From Pristionchus mayeri (lineage: Eukaryota > Nematoda > Chromadorea > Rhabditida > Neodiplogasteridae): a stretch of 64,000 bases of DNA. The stretch is taken from positions 41,589,216-41,653,215 of the forward strand of contig BTRK01000005.1 in the NCBI GenBank assembly GCA_036245805.1, in the 5' to 3' direction. The stretch's first letter is position 1; each line of letters starts with the position of its first letter. This document shows, piece after piece, positions 44,891 through 55,740 of this stretch. The notes beneath the pieces are model-generated. The model made no database searches. It had not been told where the DNA came from and worked only from the letters and a program-made list of their open reading frames with translations. A program made the position numbers and the translations under genes.

Positions 44891-46028
44891 ACCATCAAAT
44901 TTTGGACCATGACCCCCTATACGTCTATGAAACGGCGGTTCCGAAACGGCGGTTCCGAAACGGCGGTAACGAAACGGCGGTTCCATTTTCGAAGTTCCCA
45001 AACGATCAGTTCCCAAAATGACGGTTCCATTTTTGAAGTTCCCATACAGGCCATCACCTTTTTTTTAAATAAAAAAACCTCTATAACGACTCGATGGATG
45101 TACGATACGATCGATTCCGGTAGGTCAAAGTTCACCACTAGATTGACCGCCGGCAAATCGAACCTCTGCAATAGATTCGTTACCATCCTTTTTCAATTTG
45201 AAGTACGAACCGCAAAACAAAATTAAACATTGTATGGCCCATTAGCAATATTTCTAAAATGCTGGTAGAAATGTATATTCCCTATTAATACTCTCTTCTA
45301 CCGTAATCTTGGTTACCGTACCCCCATAATCTCGGTACATACGAGCACCCACACACGGCCGGAAAGCCTCCAGTGCCGCCTCGCGCTGGAAAGGAAACAA
45401 TTTGTCAGATTGACCGTTCAAATCTGAGTTTCATCGTATCCTCAATTGACAAAGGGTTTCGAAAATTCAATAAAATTCAGAAAATTCGTGACGGAAGCAG
45501 ACTCTCAAGAAATTGTATACTCATATTTCATTGCATTTGAAAATAAATTCAGTTCCCGTATCTCTACCGTCCTCTCCTCCCCTAGCGTATACCTGTTGCG
45601 CGCTCTATTCGCTAGTGATGAGAGTGGTTGGCACTGATGTTGTCATGCCCGAGATTGCCGACATCAATTGACGAGCGCGTTCCTTGCTCTGAAAAAAATC
45701 ACGTTAAATCAACAAACATTTTTGGCGTTTCATCTACAGCTCATCGTCTAATTATCTCATTTTTATTTCAATCTTCGCGGGATTATCAGCTGTACAAATC
45801 AAACAATTTCCATGCACACTCTGCTCCCCAAACTCTCTCATTCTATCTACCGAGATCACCAACTGATTTAAGTATCTCCCTCCCCCACCTGCACAAAAAC
45901 GATGGCTGGTGGATCGAATCGTGTATAGAGTAGATCTCTGAGGGCGACGATCTTCCCCTGTTCTGGCCCCGTGAAAACCAATTGCTGCTGCACAGAAGAG
46001 TTAGACGAGTTCCTGAGATAGGTTAATT

Positions 46029-47032
46029 ATAACACAGATCTCCTGTAAGATCGCAGGAACCCATGCGACAGAAAAAAAAATTTGATCGTGGATTTCGGTA
46101 AATATGTTGAGACTAGGCAACGTGAGGGCCAGGATAACGCCAATCCGCTTCATTTAGCGAAATTTGCATGTTTATAGGCAGTAGTGACCTACTGCTTCAA
46201 ATGGCCGTATTTCGGTCAATTTTTGACCTACAGCGAGCGAATTTTTTCCAATCTGTGCGTAATGAAATTGTCTACACGCTAGTTAGCTTACAACACGATG
46301 AAAAATTTCATCTTACTAGTTATTTAATGAATTCGAATTGATTGCCATTTATCGAGAGAACCGTTGAGCGGAATGATCAGACATCGAAAATGTGCTTTGC
46401 CCGGGATAACTCAAAAACGGTCCACTTTGAAGTCTTGGACCACTGAGTCATATTTGTAGATCTTTTCGATAGCTTTCCAAAACTGGTCTTACTTTGCTGA
46501 TTTGCATAATCCGGAAGGGAGAGACACACCAAAATGTATTTTTATTAAAAAATCAACAAAGTTCGGGTTCTGCTTACTGAGTAGTAGTATGTAGAAGCAG
46601 GATCCAAGACAAATGAAAAATACAGGTACTTCAAATCGAGTATGGGGAATCCGAATCTCCAATAAAAATCGTGTTGTAAAGAGAAAAGTTTTGTGAAATT
46701 TAAAATTTAAAGTGTTTTCTCATGATTACTGTAGGAAGATGAAACTTTTCATCGTGGTATAAGCTAACTAGCGTGTAGACAATTTCATTACGCACAGATT
46801 GGCAAAAATTCGCTCGCTGTGGGTCAAAAATTGACCGAGATACGGCCATTTTAAGCAGTAGGTCACTACTGCCCATAAACATGCAAATTTCGACAAACGA
46901 AGCAGATTGGCGTTGTCCTCGGCCTCACGTTGCCTAGTCTTAACATCTTCATCGAAATCCACGATAACAAATTTTTTTCTGTCGCAAAAGGGTCTCATTT
47001 TGCTGCATTTTTAGCGGAGATCCGTGATAACG
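46029..47032. repeat. Foldback element, about 1.0 kb
   Basis: Ends ataacacagatctcct and ggagatccgtgataac are inverted. Long paired segments include caatctgtgcgtaatgaaat (46248) with its complement near 46781, and tgagactaggcaacgtgagg with its complement near 46925. The termini match the 5723-7393 foldback, so both belong to one family. It lies directly 5' of helicase copy B. Confidence 0.83.
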
Positions 47033-47280
47033 AAGAAAGAAAGTTTGAGGTGTGATTTTAATTATTACTATTGATCGATCGTCCGTAGATGTGATTACGC
47101 AGTGAGAAAAAGTCAAGATTATGACGAGGCTACGCAACGCTAGTCTCACGGGTTACAAAATATCTAATTTTAGTTGCCCAATTCTCAAGACAATTCCTCC
47201 AGACATAACGGTTTTCTTTTTTTTACAATTGTTTTGTATCAATTGTTTTAAAACACGAATTCTGAGAAAACCAAAATAAT

Positions 47281-48345
47281 CTTGGCACTGGCCGAAATTT
47301 CGAATTCCTCCTAACTTCTCCTATAGGTAGTACTCATTGAGGGAAACACACGAGCATCGCCAAAATGTTGATCGGCATCCGCGCGCGCGGCGGCGCGGGT
47401 GTTGAAACAAACCACAGTAATCCTTGAAAATTTTTATATCGATTCCAATGACTGCGGCGGTAGGGGGATTGGGTCGGCGGGCAAATTCAAAGACTTTTTT
47501 ACTCTGGGGACTTTTTCGATCAGATTCCATCTAACGCCGGAAATCGATAAAATCATTTTTTCTTCCGACATGTATGCAATTCCCCGGAAATTTTTCAAGA
47601 ACCTCCACACTTTTTATTATTGTTTCCGCTTCTACATGCGCTAGAACGTATTTCATTAGAATATTACAATTTTTAAAAAATATGTATTTCGATAAAAATG
47701 CGGAAGAAGGTGACCAACTTGAATTGTGGTGCAAAAATTACGGTAACCGCTTTTTCCAAAATTAGTTAATTTTCAATAAAACCCCTTAGTTTATGCTCCA
47801 GTAGTGTCGCCGATGTCAAATAGTTCACGAGGACGCAGAATTTAAGGGGTTTTATTGAAAATTCACAAATTCGGAAAAAGCGGTTACCGTAATTTCTTCA
47901 CCACAATTCAAGTTGATCACCTTCTTCGGCATTTTTATCGAAATACATATTTTTTTTTAATTATAATATTCTAATGAAATACGTATTAGTGCATGTAGAA
48001 TCGGAAACGACAATAAAAAGTGTGGAGGTTCTTGAAAAATTTCCGGGGAATTGCATACATGTCAGAAGAAAAAATGATTTTATCGATTTCCGGCGTTAGA
48101 TGGAATCTGATCGAAAAAGTCCCCAGAGTAAAAAAGTCTTAGAATTTGCCCGCCCACCCTATCCCCCTACCGCCGCAGTCATTGAAATCGATATAAAAAT
48201 TTTCAAGGATTACTGTAGTTTGTTTCAACATCCGCGCCGCCGCGCGCGCGGATGCGGACCAAAATTTTGGCGATGCTCGTGTGTTTCCCTGAGTACTCTC
48301 TATAGGCGAAGTTAGGAGGAATTCGAAATTTCGGCCAGTGCCAAG
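47281..48345. repeat. Foldback element, about 1.06 kb
   Basis: Ends cttggcactggccgaaattt and aaatttcggccagtgccaag are perfect inverted copies, with arms pairing through to a centre near 47813. The mirrored MESDRKSPQSKKV frames (47321-47530 minus, 48100-48315 plus) are arm artefacts. It contains the atccgcgcgcgc module twice. Confidence 0.88.
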
Positions 48346-48517
48346 TCGCTGAAGAAATATGTTGATTTTCTTAGATAGTGTTTTTTAATCTCAGTACCTA
48401 AAGATCACAAACTGCCTGTTGACAATGAGATGCATGTTTTGCGCTTTAAAGTAAAAACAGCAACACTTCAATTCTACAGAGAATGGGGAAAATAACGATA
48501 AAATAATAACAACTTAC

Positions 48518-48624
48518 CATCTGTGGGCGTTGGTCTGCCGTGTTTCCTTCCTCTTCTAGCTTATTCTTGTCTACTTCCGAGGCAAATTTGGAGTCCTCCA
48601 GAATTGTGAACGAGCATGGAAATT
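48518..48624 (-). CDS. Isolated exon-like segment
   Basis: The minus strand has tttacag before, and gtaagt immediately after, an open 107-bp stretch (FPCSFTILEDSKFASEVDKN then KLEEEGNTADQRPQ). It is highly charged and not recognised. It may be a stray exon of the helicase copies or of another gene. The rest of 48346-49212 shows nothing. Confidence 0.4.
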
Positions 48625-49522
48625 CTGTAAATAAATATTAAATAATGAATCGTCGACAATTTTTTGATAGAAAATAGTGTCAAATATTCCAAACCATGGA
48701 ATCGTAAATGTCCTCGGTCCTTTTTTGTTTCAGGAATCATTCAAATTCCATTGGAAACGGGAATGATCAATATCATTGTTCTCGGCTTTTCGAAAAATCA
48801 TCCCAACAAAAACCCTTTTCATCTCATACTAGAAAGCAGTCGAGATGAGGGGTTTCATCGCGCCTCGGATAAATCCACGCCTTTTAGATTTAGACATCGA
48901 GCGATTATCTTAAAGAAAATAATTCCTCGAAATCAAATCTAGCAAACACTTCTATTCTTAGTTTCAGTAGTTTGTTGATAAATAACGAATAGATTCTAAT
49001 ATTGGGCTGAATTATTTTAAGATTAAGATTTTTACGAAAGATCAGTGCCTATCTATTACTTTTGATATCAAGTATCCGATAGGAATCAATAGATTCTCCA
49101 ACTCCCCTCTCAACCAATTATGTTATGTAACGAAAACTATTTTTATTCATGAACCATAACAACTATCGGTAACACAACAAAAACAACGATTCAATCAACA
49201 ACAACATGATCATTACTCTACTACTTTCTTCTTCTTCTTCACAACTTTCTTATCTTTCTTCACAACTTTCCCCTCCTTCACTTTGTTTAACTTCTTCTTC
49301 TCCTTTTTCTCATATCTCTCTTCCTTCTCCACTCTCTCTCCTCCCTCTTCTCTCCCCTTCCCTCCTTCTTCCTTCCTTTCTCCTCCCTTCTTCATCATCT
49401 TCTTCCGCAGAAATGCGACGTCATTCCGCTTGGGCGCGTGCTTCAGCGCGTATTTCTTGTCCTTCCTTCAACGAATACCTTAACCCATCGAATACTGTAA
49501 TCCACAAAACAACAACAATCTA

Positions 49523-50788
49523 CAGGGTGCGCCAAAATTACCGAGACTGTTGTTTTCAAACGATTCCCATCTTTGGCATCGAACTTTAGGGACATCGTAC
49601 ATGGAAAAGTTTGCCAGTCATATGGGTAATAGTTACATAATATTTACGTTTGATGGGACCTTCATTTGCTCTGAAACAGGCAATCAGTTTCTTCTCAGAT
49701 CCACCTATCGATTCCCGCATGAAATTCTCATCGATTTCGTCCCTTGCTTTGAGAACGGCAGCAGTGAGGGGATTTATTTGTAGAGGGCATCTTGGCCTAC
49801 AACACCCCCAAACAGTGAAGTTGAGGCGTTGAGATCTGGGGAACACGGGGGCCAGTCAGTGAGAGTGGTTTGGTCGGGTGGATGGGTGTCCGGCAACGAA
49901 TTTGTCTTGTGCATGGAGCTGATTGTTGCTGAAACGACCAGTGTTCCTGGCCTAAGTTGGATTGAGTTCAGGGGGTTAACGCGCCTTCCAGGATGTGCAT
50001 CATGTAGTACTCCTTATTGATCTTCGCTTCCGGAGTGACAAAAACAAGAAGGAACTTGCATGTTAAGCAAATTGCAAATCAAACCCTGATCTAGAAGGGA
50101 TGACTGATATAACCAATGATTCCACAACTATTTTAAGATACCTCAGGATCAGACGCAGTTATTATGCTGGTTTGGATATTCAACTTGCTTTCGACGGTAA
50201 TGATATTTACATCGCTGAGAAACGTACTGAAATGCGCGGACCTGGCAAACTGCAACAACAGTTTACGGTTCCTTTCTCTGCGACGCTTAATCTGACGCTA
50301 ACCTAGTCCGAGCGAATTAGTGTACTTGTAAAGGCAAAGAGTCTGCCGGGTCTTGTTAAGACCGGACATGGAAGTGATCGAGATATTAATACTCTTGACC
50401 ACCTGAGTACGGTTTCGAAGCATAATCTTTCGGATGCGCTCTCAGTTCCTTGTGGTGGAAACAAACCCAGGTCTCCTATGTCCGGACAGTCCTTATCAAT
50501 ACCAAGCTGCTCGTGCATTATGACGATATCGGAAGCAGTCGATTTGTGAAGGCCGAGTCGATGAGCATCGATGTCACCGACTTGTGACACCTACTTGTGT
50601 CTAAGAATGAGGTTTGGAGAAGACTAAACATCGCAAGTACTAGAACACCTGACTAACTGACACGATACCTTGAATAGTGATAGAACAATGGTCACTCGCC
50701 ATAATAATGCTATAGGGGTCGCGCATATCGCTTGTGGGGCCGGGTCACAGAATAATGAAATCAGTCTCGGTAATTTTGGCGCACCCTG
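49523..50788 (-). mobile_element. Decayed Tc1-like element, 1266 bp
   Basis: Terminal repeats cagggtgcgccaaaattacc and ggtaattttggcgcaccctg are flanked by TA (49521-49522 and 50789-50790). Minus-strand fragments of a Tc1-type transposase remain: an HTH-like HRLGLHKSTAS (about 50560), VVKSINISIT, a DWPP-SPDLN block (about 49850), and ARDEIDENFM near the C-terminus, in shifting frames. Helicase copy D carries the uninterrupted target at about 52687 (atctacagtactcacttgg), an internal empty-site control. Confidence 0.87.
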
Positions 50789-50893
50789 TACAGTACTCAC
50801 TTGGTTGGCGTGTACGGTGGCACCTGCAATCGAATTGATAATACTACCGTACGCTTTCTCTTCTGTATCGCTCCTTCATATACCGTATTCATT

Positions 50894-51004
50894 AGTGATG
50901 TCAAATCGGCGCTTGCTCTCCTCGTTTCACACGCTCTCTCGACGGCCAGACAGCGCGAGAGAGCGTGTAAAACGAGGAGAGTACGCGCCGATTTGGCATC
51001 ACTA
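50894..51004. mobile_element. Hairpin MITE, 111 bp, 9-bp target duplication
   Basis: Ends agtgatgtcaaatcggcg and cgccgatttggcatcacta, with core acacgctctctcgacgg. Flanks gtattcatt (50885-50893) and gtattcatc (51005-51013) agree at 8 of 9 positions. The arms differ in sequence from the gagttcg subfamily, but the length and the ctctctc core are the same. It is in an intron of helicase copy C. Confidence 0.82.
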
Positions 51005-52534
51005 GTATTCATCCTCCATCTGCCGTATATCTCGAATCCGGCCTGTGAGATTCCGTTCGCGATGGGTCGCACCATCGCCATGTCGTGCTCCGTGAAGTAG
51101 GTGATGGCGCGGCCACTGCGACCCCCACGACCCGTGCGATCTGAGAAGGGGGGGGAGATTAATGAAGGAAGTCGTGTAGTTTATTGATTAGAAATTATAG
51201 ATGGGATATTTTTTATAACGATTGGGAGATACATCATAATCGTTCATACATTTTTTTATCAAACAGATAACGCCTGGATGGAACTAAAAAATTCCCAGTT
51301 TATTTGGGGGCCTCCTCATAATATGGCTGCTATCTGGAACTCCAAAACTCCTATCGAATGTTAACTAATGGTCCCGAGTATCCCACGATTCTAATTATAT
51401 TTTTAATTAAATAAATCTACATACCACCTCGATGGATGTACGATACAATCGATGCGAGTAGATCAAAGTGCAGCACCAGATTGACCGCCGGCAAATCGAG
51501 GCCTCTGCTTTTTTTCCAAAAATAACTTATCTTCACTACCGAATAATTTTCAGTTCACTTCTACCGTACTATCAGTTATGTACCTTCCCATGATCTCGGT
51601 ACAGACGAGTACCCACGAACGGCCAGATCGGAAAGCCTCCAGTGCCGCCTCGCGCTGGAAAGGAAACAATTTGTCAGATTGACCGTGCAAAGCTGAGTTT
51701 CATCTTCTCCTCAATTGACAAAGGGTTTTGAGAATTCAATGGGACGGAAGAACTCTCAAGAAAATTTAAAATCATAGTTCATTGCATTTTTTTAAAAATA
51801 TAAATATAACTTCAGTTTCCTCTCTACCGCACTCTCCTCCCCTACCGTATGGCACAGCTGTTGCCATGCCCGAGATTGCCGACATCAACTGATGCGCGCG
51901 CTCTTTGCTCTGGAAAAATAATCGATAAGCGTAATTGAAAACCCAACATATTTGTTGTTGCACCTTTACTTCATCTGATCAACATCTCTCTCTTTTTAGT
52001 GAAGCCTCCGATTCTCGACGAAAAAACGTATAACTTGCTCTATCACTTCACTCTCTGTTCCCTATACTCTCTCACCATCTAAACGACGAGTCAGCAAACG
52101 AGAGAGTTCCCCCCTCCCCCCACCTGCACGAAAACGATGGCAGGCGGTTCGAATCTTGTATAGAGTAGATCTCTGAGGGCCACTATCCCCCGACCCCTTG
52201 AAAACCAACTGCTGCTGTACAGAAGAATTCGAGGAGTTCCTTAATCGCGTAATTCACATGGACGAGATAGGATATTTGAGGTGTGCTTGTGTATTAGTGA
52301 GAACAAAGATGAGATACGATCGCAAAGTGAGAAACCATTAAGAATATGAATAGGCAGCTCAGCATGAGTCTTACTGGACTCAAATGTAGTTTCATGTAAC
52401 AAACGACGATGACCTATAATCCAAGCGGCTTCAGTACTTATTACAATTTTTCCAATCTAAGCCCAACACCTATCGTTGCATTAGACATATTCAAGAATAC
52501 GAAGAAGCAATGCAGCATCAGTCTCACTGGATAC

Positions 52535-53475
52535 TCAATACGCCAATAAACAGTGGACAAGTTGCGAAAGCCAAATTCCTACGTCATTCCGCTTGGGTGC
52601 GTGTTTCAGCGCGTACATCTTGTCCTTCCTACAACGAATACCGTAATCCACCTAGTACTGTAATCCACAAAACAACGGTAATCTACAGTACTCACTTGGT
52701 TGGCGCCTTCAGCAGCAGCGTGTATGGTGGCACCTTAATTGGATCGATACATTTACCGTACTCTACCTCTACAGTACTCCTTCTACCGTACCCCTTCTAA
52801 GTCTACCGTATACCTCGAATCCGGCCTGTGAGATGACGTTCGCGATGGGTCGCACCATCGCCTTGTCGTACTCCGTGAAGTAGGTGATGGCGCGGCCACT
52901 GCGACCCCCACGACCCGTGCGACCTGAGAGGAAGGGCATTAAGGAAGCAAGTCGTGCTTACTGATCAGAAATTATTGATTGAATATTTGTGCAACCATTG
53001 GGTCACACCAGAATAATAAATAACGCTTTCATGAAACACAAAACGGTCCAATGGATGTTTGGATTCTATTCTGGAAGCACTCCGCACGGAATCAAAGGGT
53101 TTCGATTGCACAGAATATGACCGATCACTGGTACCAGAAATCCCCAGCCGACTGTGAAACAATTTTTTCCGGTTTTCCAACTGTCCAAACATGATTATTT
53201 TTGAGTGTGTAATTTCATACCGACTCGATGGATGTACGATACGATCGATGCGGGTAGATCAAAGTTCACCATCAGATTGACTGCCGGCAAATCGAGGCCT
53301 CTGCAATCGATTATTGGATAATTTAAGTTTAAAGTGCAACCGTACTCTCTCTACCGTACTCTCCTTCCATACCGTATACCTGCTGCGCGCTCTTCTCGCT
53401 AGTGATGAGGGTGGTCGGCACGGCTGTTGCCATTCCCGAGATGGCCGACATCATTTCACGAACGCGCTGTTTGCT
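52535..53475 (-). pseudogene. DDX52/Rok1-like helicase fragment, copy D
   Basis: Minus-strand exons: 53475-53380 (SKQRVREMMSAISGMATAVP, then TTLITSEKSAQQ), 53300-53221 (GLDLPAVNLMVNFDLP), 52923-52814 ([20 protein letters not shown]), 52733-52696 (VPPYTLLLKAPT) and 52628-52535 (KDKMYALKHAPKRNDV, then a new short end). The remaining splice sites and frames look healthy. The REAALEAF exon is missing between the first two, the SVQQQ exon and everything upstream are absent, and the Lys/Glu tail is replaced. It is a partial copy, useful as the least-damaged reference for A/B and C. Confidence 0.78.
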
Positions 53476-53724
53476 CTGGGAAAATCGATAGTCAGTAGTA
53501 TACACTAAATTTACCATTTGCACCAATTTATAACATAATAACATTCGAATAACTTTAACAGAAATGGTCGTCAAATGAAAAATCAGATAGTGTGTTATAT
53601 TTCACGTAAGAGAGACTATCTGAGTAGATGAAGTTATGCTTGGCAAAGTAATGAAAATATGAATTTGCCCTAAATGTGTACACGTGTAGTACTCGGTGAG
53701 CATAGCTTAGGCGTGGCTTATTTA

Positions 53725-54969
53725 TTAGATTGGCATGAAAGTCTTTGTCACTGGTTTTGTTTTTCCACTGCTCGTCGCAGATGGACTTTGACATTTCCTC
53801 GTGCCTAGTGAATAACAAGCAGTGAGGGGCCTTCAACGTAAAGAACTTCCCATTCCCTTCCCATCAGAAAGGGGCAAGTAGAGGAACGATGTATGTCACA
53901 AGTGCCATCCACTTCAGTCATGTTCTGATTTGCATTTCAATATCTGACTTCACGATGAAGGATTCAGATACCCTACTGAAGTATCTTTATGGCACACGTG
54001 CCCCCTCTACACCATATGTAATTGGTTCCATCGCTTCGAAGAAGACGACTTGACCCTCAATGATCAGGATCGGTCTGGAAGACCTGGTGAGTTAGATTTG
54101 GAAACGTTGAAGAAAGTTGTGGAAACAGACCCATTTCAAAGTGCCTATGAAATGACTATTGCACTTAGAGTCCACCATAGCACTGTCAAAGACGGCTTGA
54201 GATCTATTGGAATGAGGAAATTTATCGGTCGATACATATCCCATTATCTTAGCCAAGCCAGCCGTGACCGTCGAGTCGATGATTCCATTACTCTCCTCAT
54301 TTCCCAAGGCGGGGATCGATGGATGGAACGGCTCATAACGGGGAATCAGAAGTGGGTCCTCTACGATAACAACCACAGGAGAACCCAACGGGTTGGAGAA
54401 GGAGAGACTTCACGGGGTGTCCCAAAACTTGATCTGCAATCCAATAAAAAAAGCTGTCAATGTGATGGGGAGTGGTTGGCGTAATCTTATAGGAGCTACT
54501 ACCTGAGGGCATGTCAATCACCGGGGTCAAGTACGTCACACACCTACATAATTTGAAGCTGGAAGTCGATCATTCAAGGCTGAAGGACAAGAAAGTGTAT
54601 ACTCAACAAAATGACCCCCGTCACCAGGTCTCCAATCAAATCAAGCAGGAACTGGCTAGATAGCGATGGATGGTTCTCCCTCACCACCCGTACTCTTCTG
54701 ACATGGCACCGTAAGATTACGGGCTTTTCGCAGACCTGGCCCATGCCGTTCGAGGTAGGGCCTTCAATTCCCGTATATGTCTCGAGGTTGAACGCAAGCA
54801 ATACTTTGCATCATGCCCAGGCGGGTTCTAAAGGGAGGGGATCCATACATTGCAGGTACGTTGGGCACATATTGTCAATAATGATGACAAGTATAAATGA
54901 ACTCATGCTTTTCATTTCTCCAAGAAATAAAGTTTTGAAAAAGTGACAAAGACTTTCATGCCAACCTGA
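53725..54969 (+). mobile_element. Decayed mariner element, 1245 bp
   Basis: Ends ttagattggcatgaaagtct and agactttcatgccaacctga are flanked by TA (53723-53724 and 54970-54971). Transposase fragments on the plus strand: FHRFEEDDLTLNDQ and RSGRPGELD (about 54020-54095), TGNQKWVLYDNNHRRTQ (about 54339, where mariners have DEKW, so the catalytic Asp is replaced), then PHPPYSSDMAP with frame breaks near 54680. It is inactive. Confidence 0.87.
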
Positions 54970-55014
54970 TATGTTCTAGGAGGCGCGCTGAGAAGTGCGC
55001 GACCCTTTAGTCCA

Positions 55015-55118
55015 AATTATTCCATTTCGGAATGACTGATACCTCAAAACATGCGCACTATTTTCGAATTATTCCATTTCGGAATGACTGATACCTCAAA
55101 ACATGCGCACTATTATGG
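55015..55118. repeat. Direct repeat, two units of 52 bp
   Basis: aattattccatttcggaatg with gactgatacctcaaaacatgc occurs at 55015 and again at 55067. Each unit holds a small inverted pair (attccatttcggaat). Confidence 0.85.
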
Positions 55119-55124
55119 TGAGTG

Positions 55125-55490
55125 TATTCTTATTCTTATTCTTATTCTTTATTCACCAACATTTACATGGTACGGGAGTGACGTGATCATTAGGTAAGGT
55201 GGTATTTTGGCTCGGGCGAGCTTGTGGAATGGGGGGGATGTGTGGCAGTTCTGTGTTACATTTTTATATTAGAAGACTGCATTGTAAAAGATGGAGTTGT
55301 TTTTATGAGGTGTCGGTAAGGGGATCGGGGCATGGTTACTACTGAGTGGGGAAGCGAGTTCCAGGGCGTTAGGGAACGTGATGCACATGATGAGAAAGAA
55401 CTAGGCATTACATAGGGTACGGCGATGCGTAATTTATGAGAGGAACGGAGACTACGAGTTAAAGGAGCGATGTATGTACAAAGTTTCATG
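55125..55490 (-). mobile_element. LINE 3' fragment with simple-repeat tail
   Basis: The minus-strand frame 55489-55256 carries SRSLTPWNSLPHSVV. This pattern (W-N-S-L-P-x-x-V-V) is typical of the C-terminal end of CR1/jockey-type reverse transcriptases. The minus-strand 3' end at 55125-55155 is a tandem of aataag units, as expected for a LINE tail. The rest of the element is absent. Confidence 0.65.
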
Positions 55491-55692
55491 AAACCGATTT
55501 AAAAAATTAGTGAAAAATCGAAAATTCGTCATATTTCACTAAACCTTCGTCAAAATAAGGTAATAGTTCTTTCAGATGGTTGGGTAGTAACACTTTTTTA
55601 TTTATGAATCGTATAGCTCCAACTGTTCACTAGCTAATAAGAGAAAACAAGTAAAATTAAAATAGGCTTTGCGAGAATTTTGTGAATAATAC

Positions 55693-55740
55693 GGCATTTT
55701 GCGTACACACAAAACCAAGACTCCGCCCACTACACCACGG
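55693..55740. repeat. Dispersed 45-bp repeat, copy 1
   Basis: The string acacacaaaaccaagactcc with gcccactacaccac recurs almost unchanged at 63670-63706, preceded by ggcattt-gcg in both. Its nature is unknown, possibly the end of a SINE-like repeat. From 55741 to 56662 I see no gene; only AT-rich sequence. Confidence 0.6.

Larger units (their letters stand above)
35804..45058. mobile_element. Giant composite palindrome with transposase and cargo
   Basis: Outer ends gggtgatggcccgtatggga and tcccatacaggccatcacc are inverted. From about 36.8 to 38.0 kb every landmark on the left mirrors one on the right with coordinate sum 79306, that is, without net indels. Examples are 37368 with 41938 and 37891 with 41415. 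The arms meet at caggggtgaaacaattag (37977 and 41329). The unique centre of about 3.3 kb holds two divergent genes. The right arm is longer because of a nested TA-flanked foldback (42740-44050) and a tandem duplication near 44380-44880. I see no clear target duplication at the outer ends, so the transposition unit is uncertain. Confidence 0.82.
34412..46012 (-). pseudogene. DDX52/Rok1-like DEAD-box helicase fragment, copy A/B, split by palindromes
   Basis: Rok1/DDX52 proteins are nucleolar RNA helicases of 18S rRNA maturation. Minus-strand exons: 46012-45889 (SVQQQLVFTG, PPAIVFVQ), 45688-45593 (SKERARQLMSAISG), about 45388-45329 (REAALEAF), 45165-about 45087 (DLPAVNLVVNFDLP, SYIHR) and 34521-34412 ([20 protein letters not shown], motif VI). 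Only the C-terminal RecA domain is present. Lesions: a TAG replaces a Lys codon near 45611, 4 nt are missing in the REAAL exon, and the donor after SYIHR is shifted. The last two exons are separated by about 10.5 kb of foldback DNA (34607-45058); in copy C this intron is about 285 bp. Copies C and D lie at 49-53 kb. Confidence 0.78.
49213..52239 (-). pseudogene. DDX52/Rok1-like helicase fragment, copy C
   Basis: C-terminal half of a Rok1/DDX52-type helicase. Minus-strand exons: 52239-52124 (SVQQQLVF), 51909-about 51849 (SKERAHQLMSAISGMATAVP), 51654-51584 (REAALEAFRSGRSWVLVCTE), 51504-51425 (GLDLPAVNL, SYIHR), 51140-51031 ([18 protein letters not shown]), 50823-50801 (VPPYTPT) and 49465-49213. 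The last is a Lys/Glu-rich tail starting KDKKYALKHAPKRNDV and ending KKKKKVVE. Lesions: about 8 nt missing in the first exon, loss of the end of the second exon (TTLITSEKSAQQ in copy D), and the donor after the motif VI exon changed from GT to AT. A decayed Tc1 element lies in the last intron and a hairpin MITE in the one before. No N-terminal RecA domain is present. Confidence 0.8.

Noticed and set aside
49213..49398. Lys/Glu-rich frame as a separate small gene
   Set aside because: It is continuous in frame with KDKKYALKHAPKRNDV and forms the C-terminal exon of helicase copy C. The plus-strand Ser-rich frame is its shadow.
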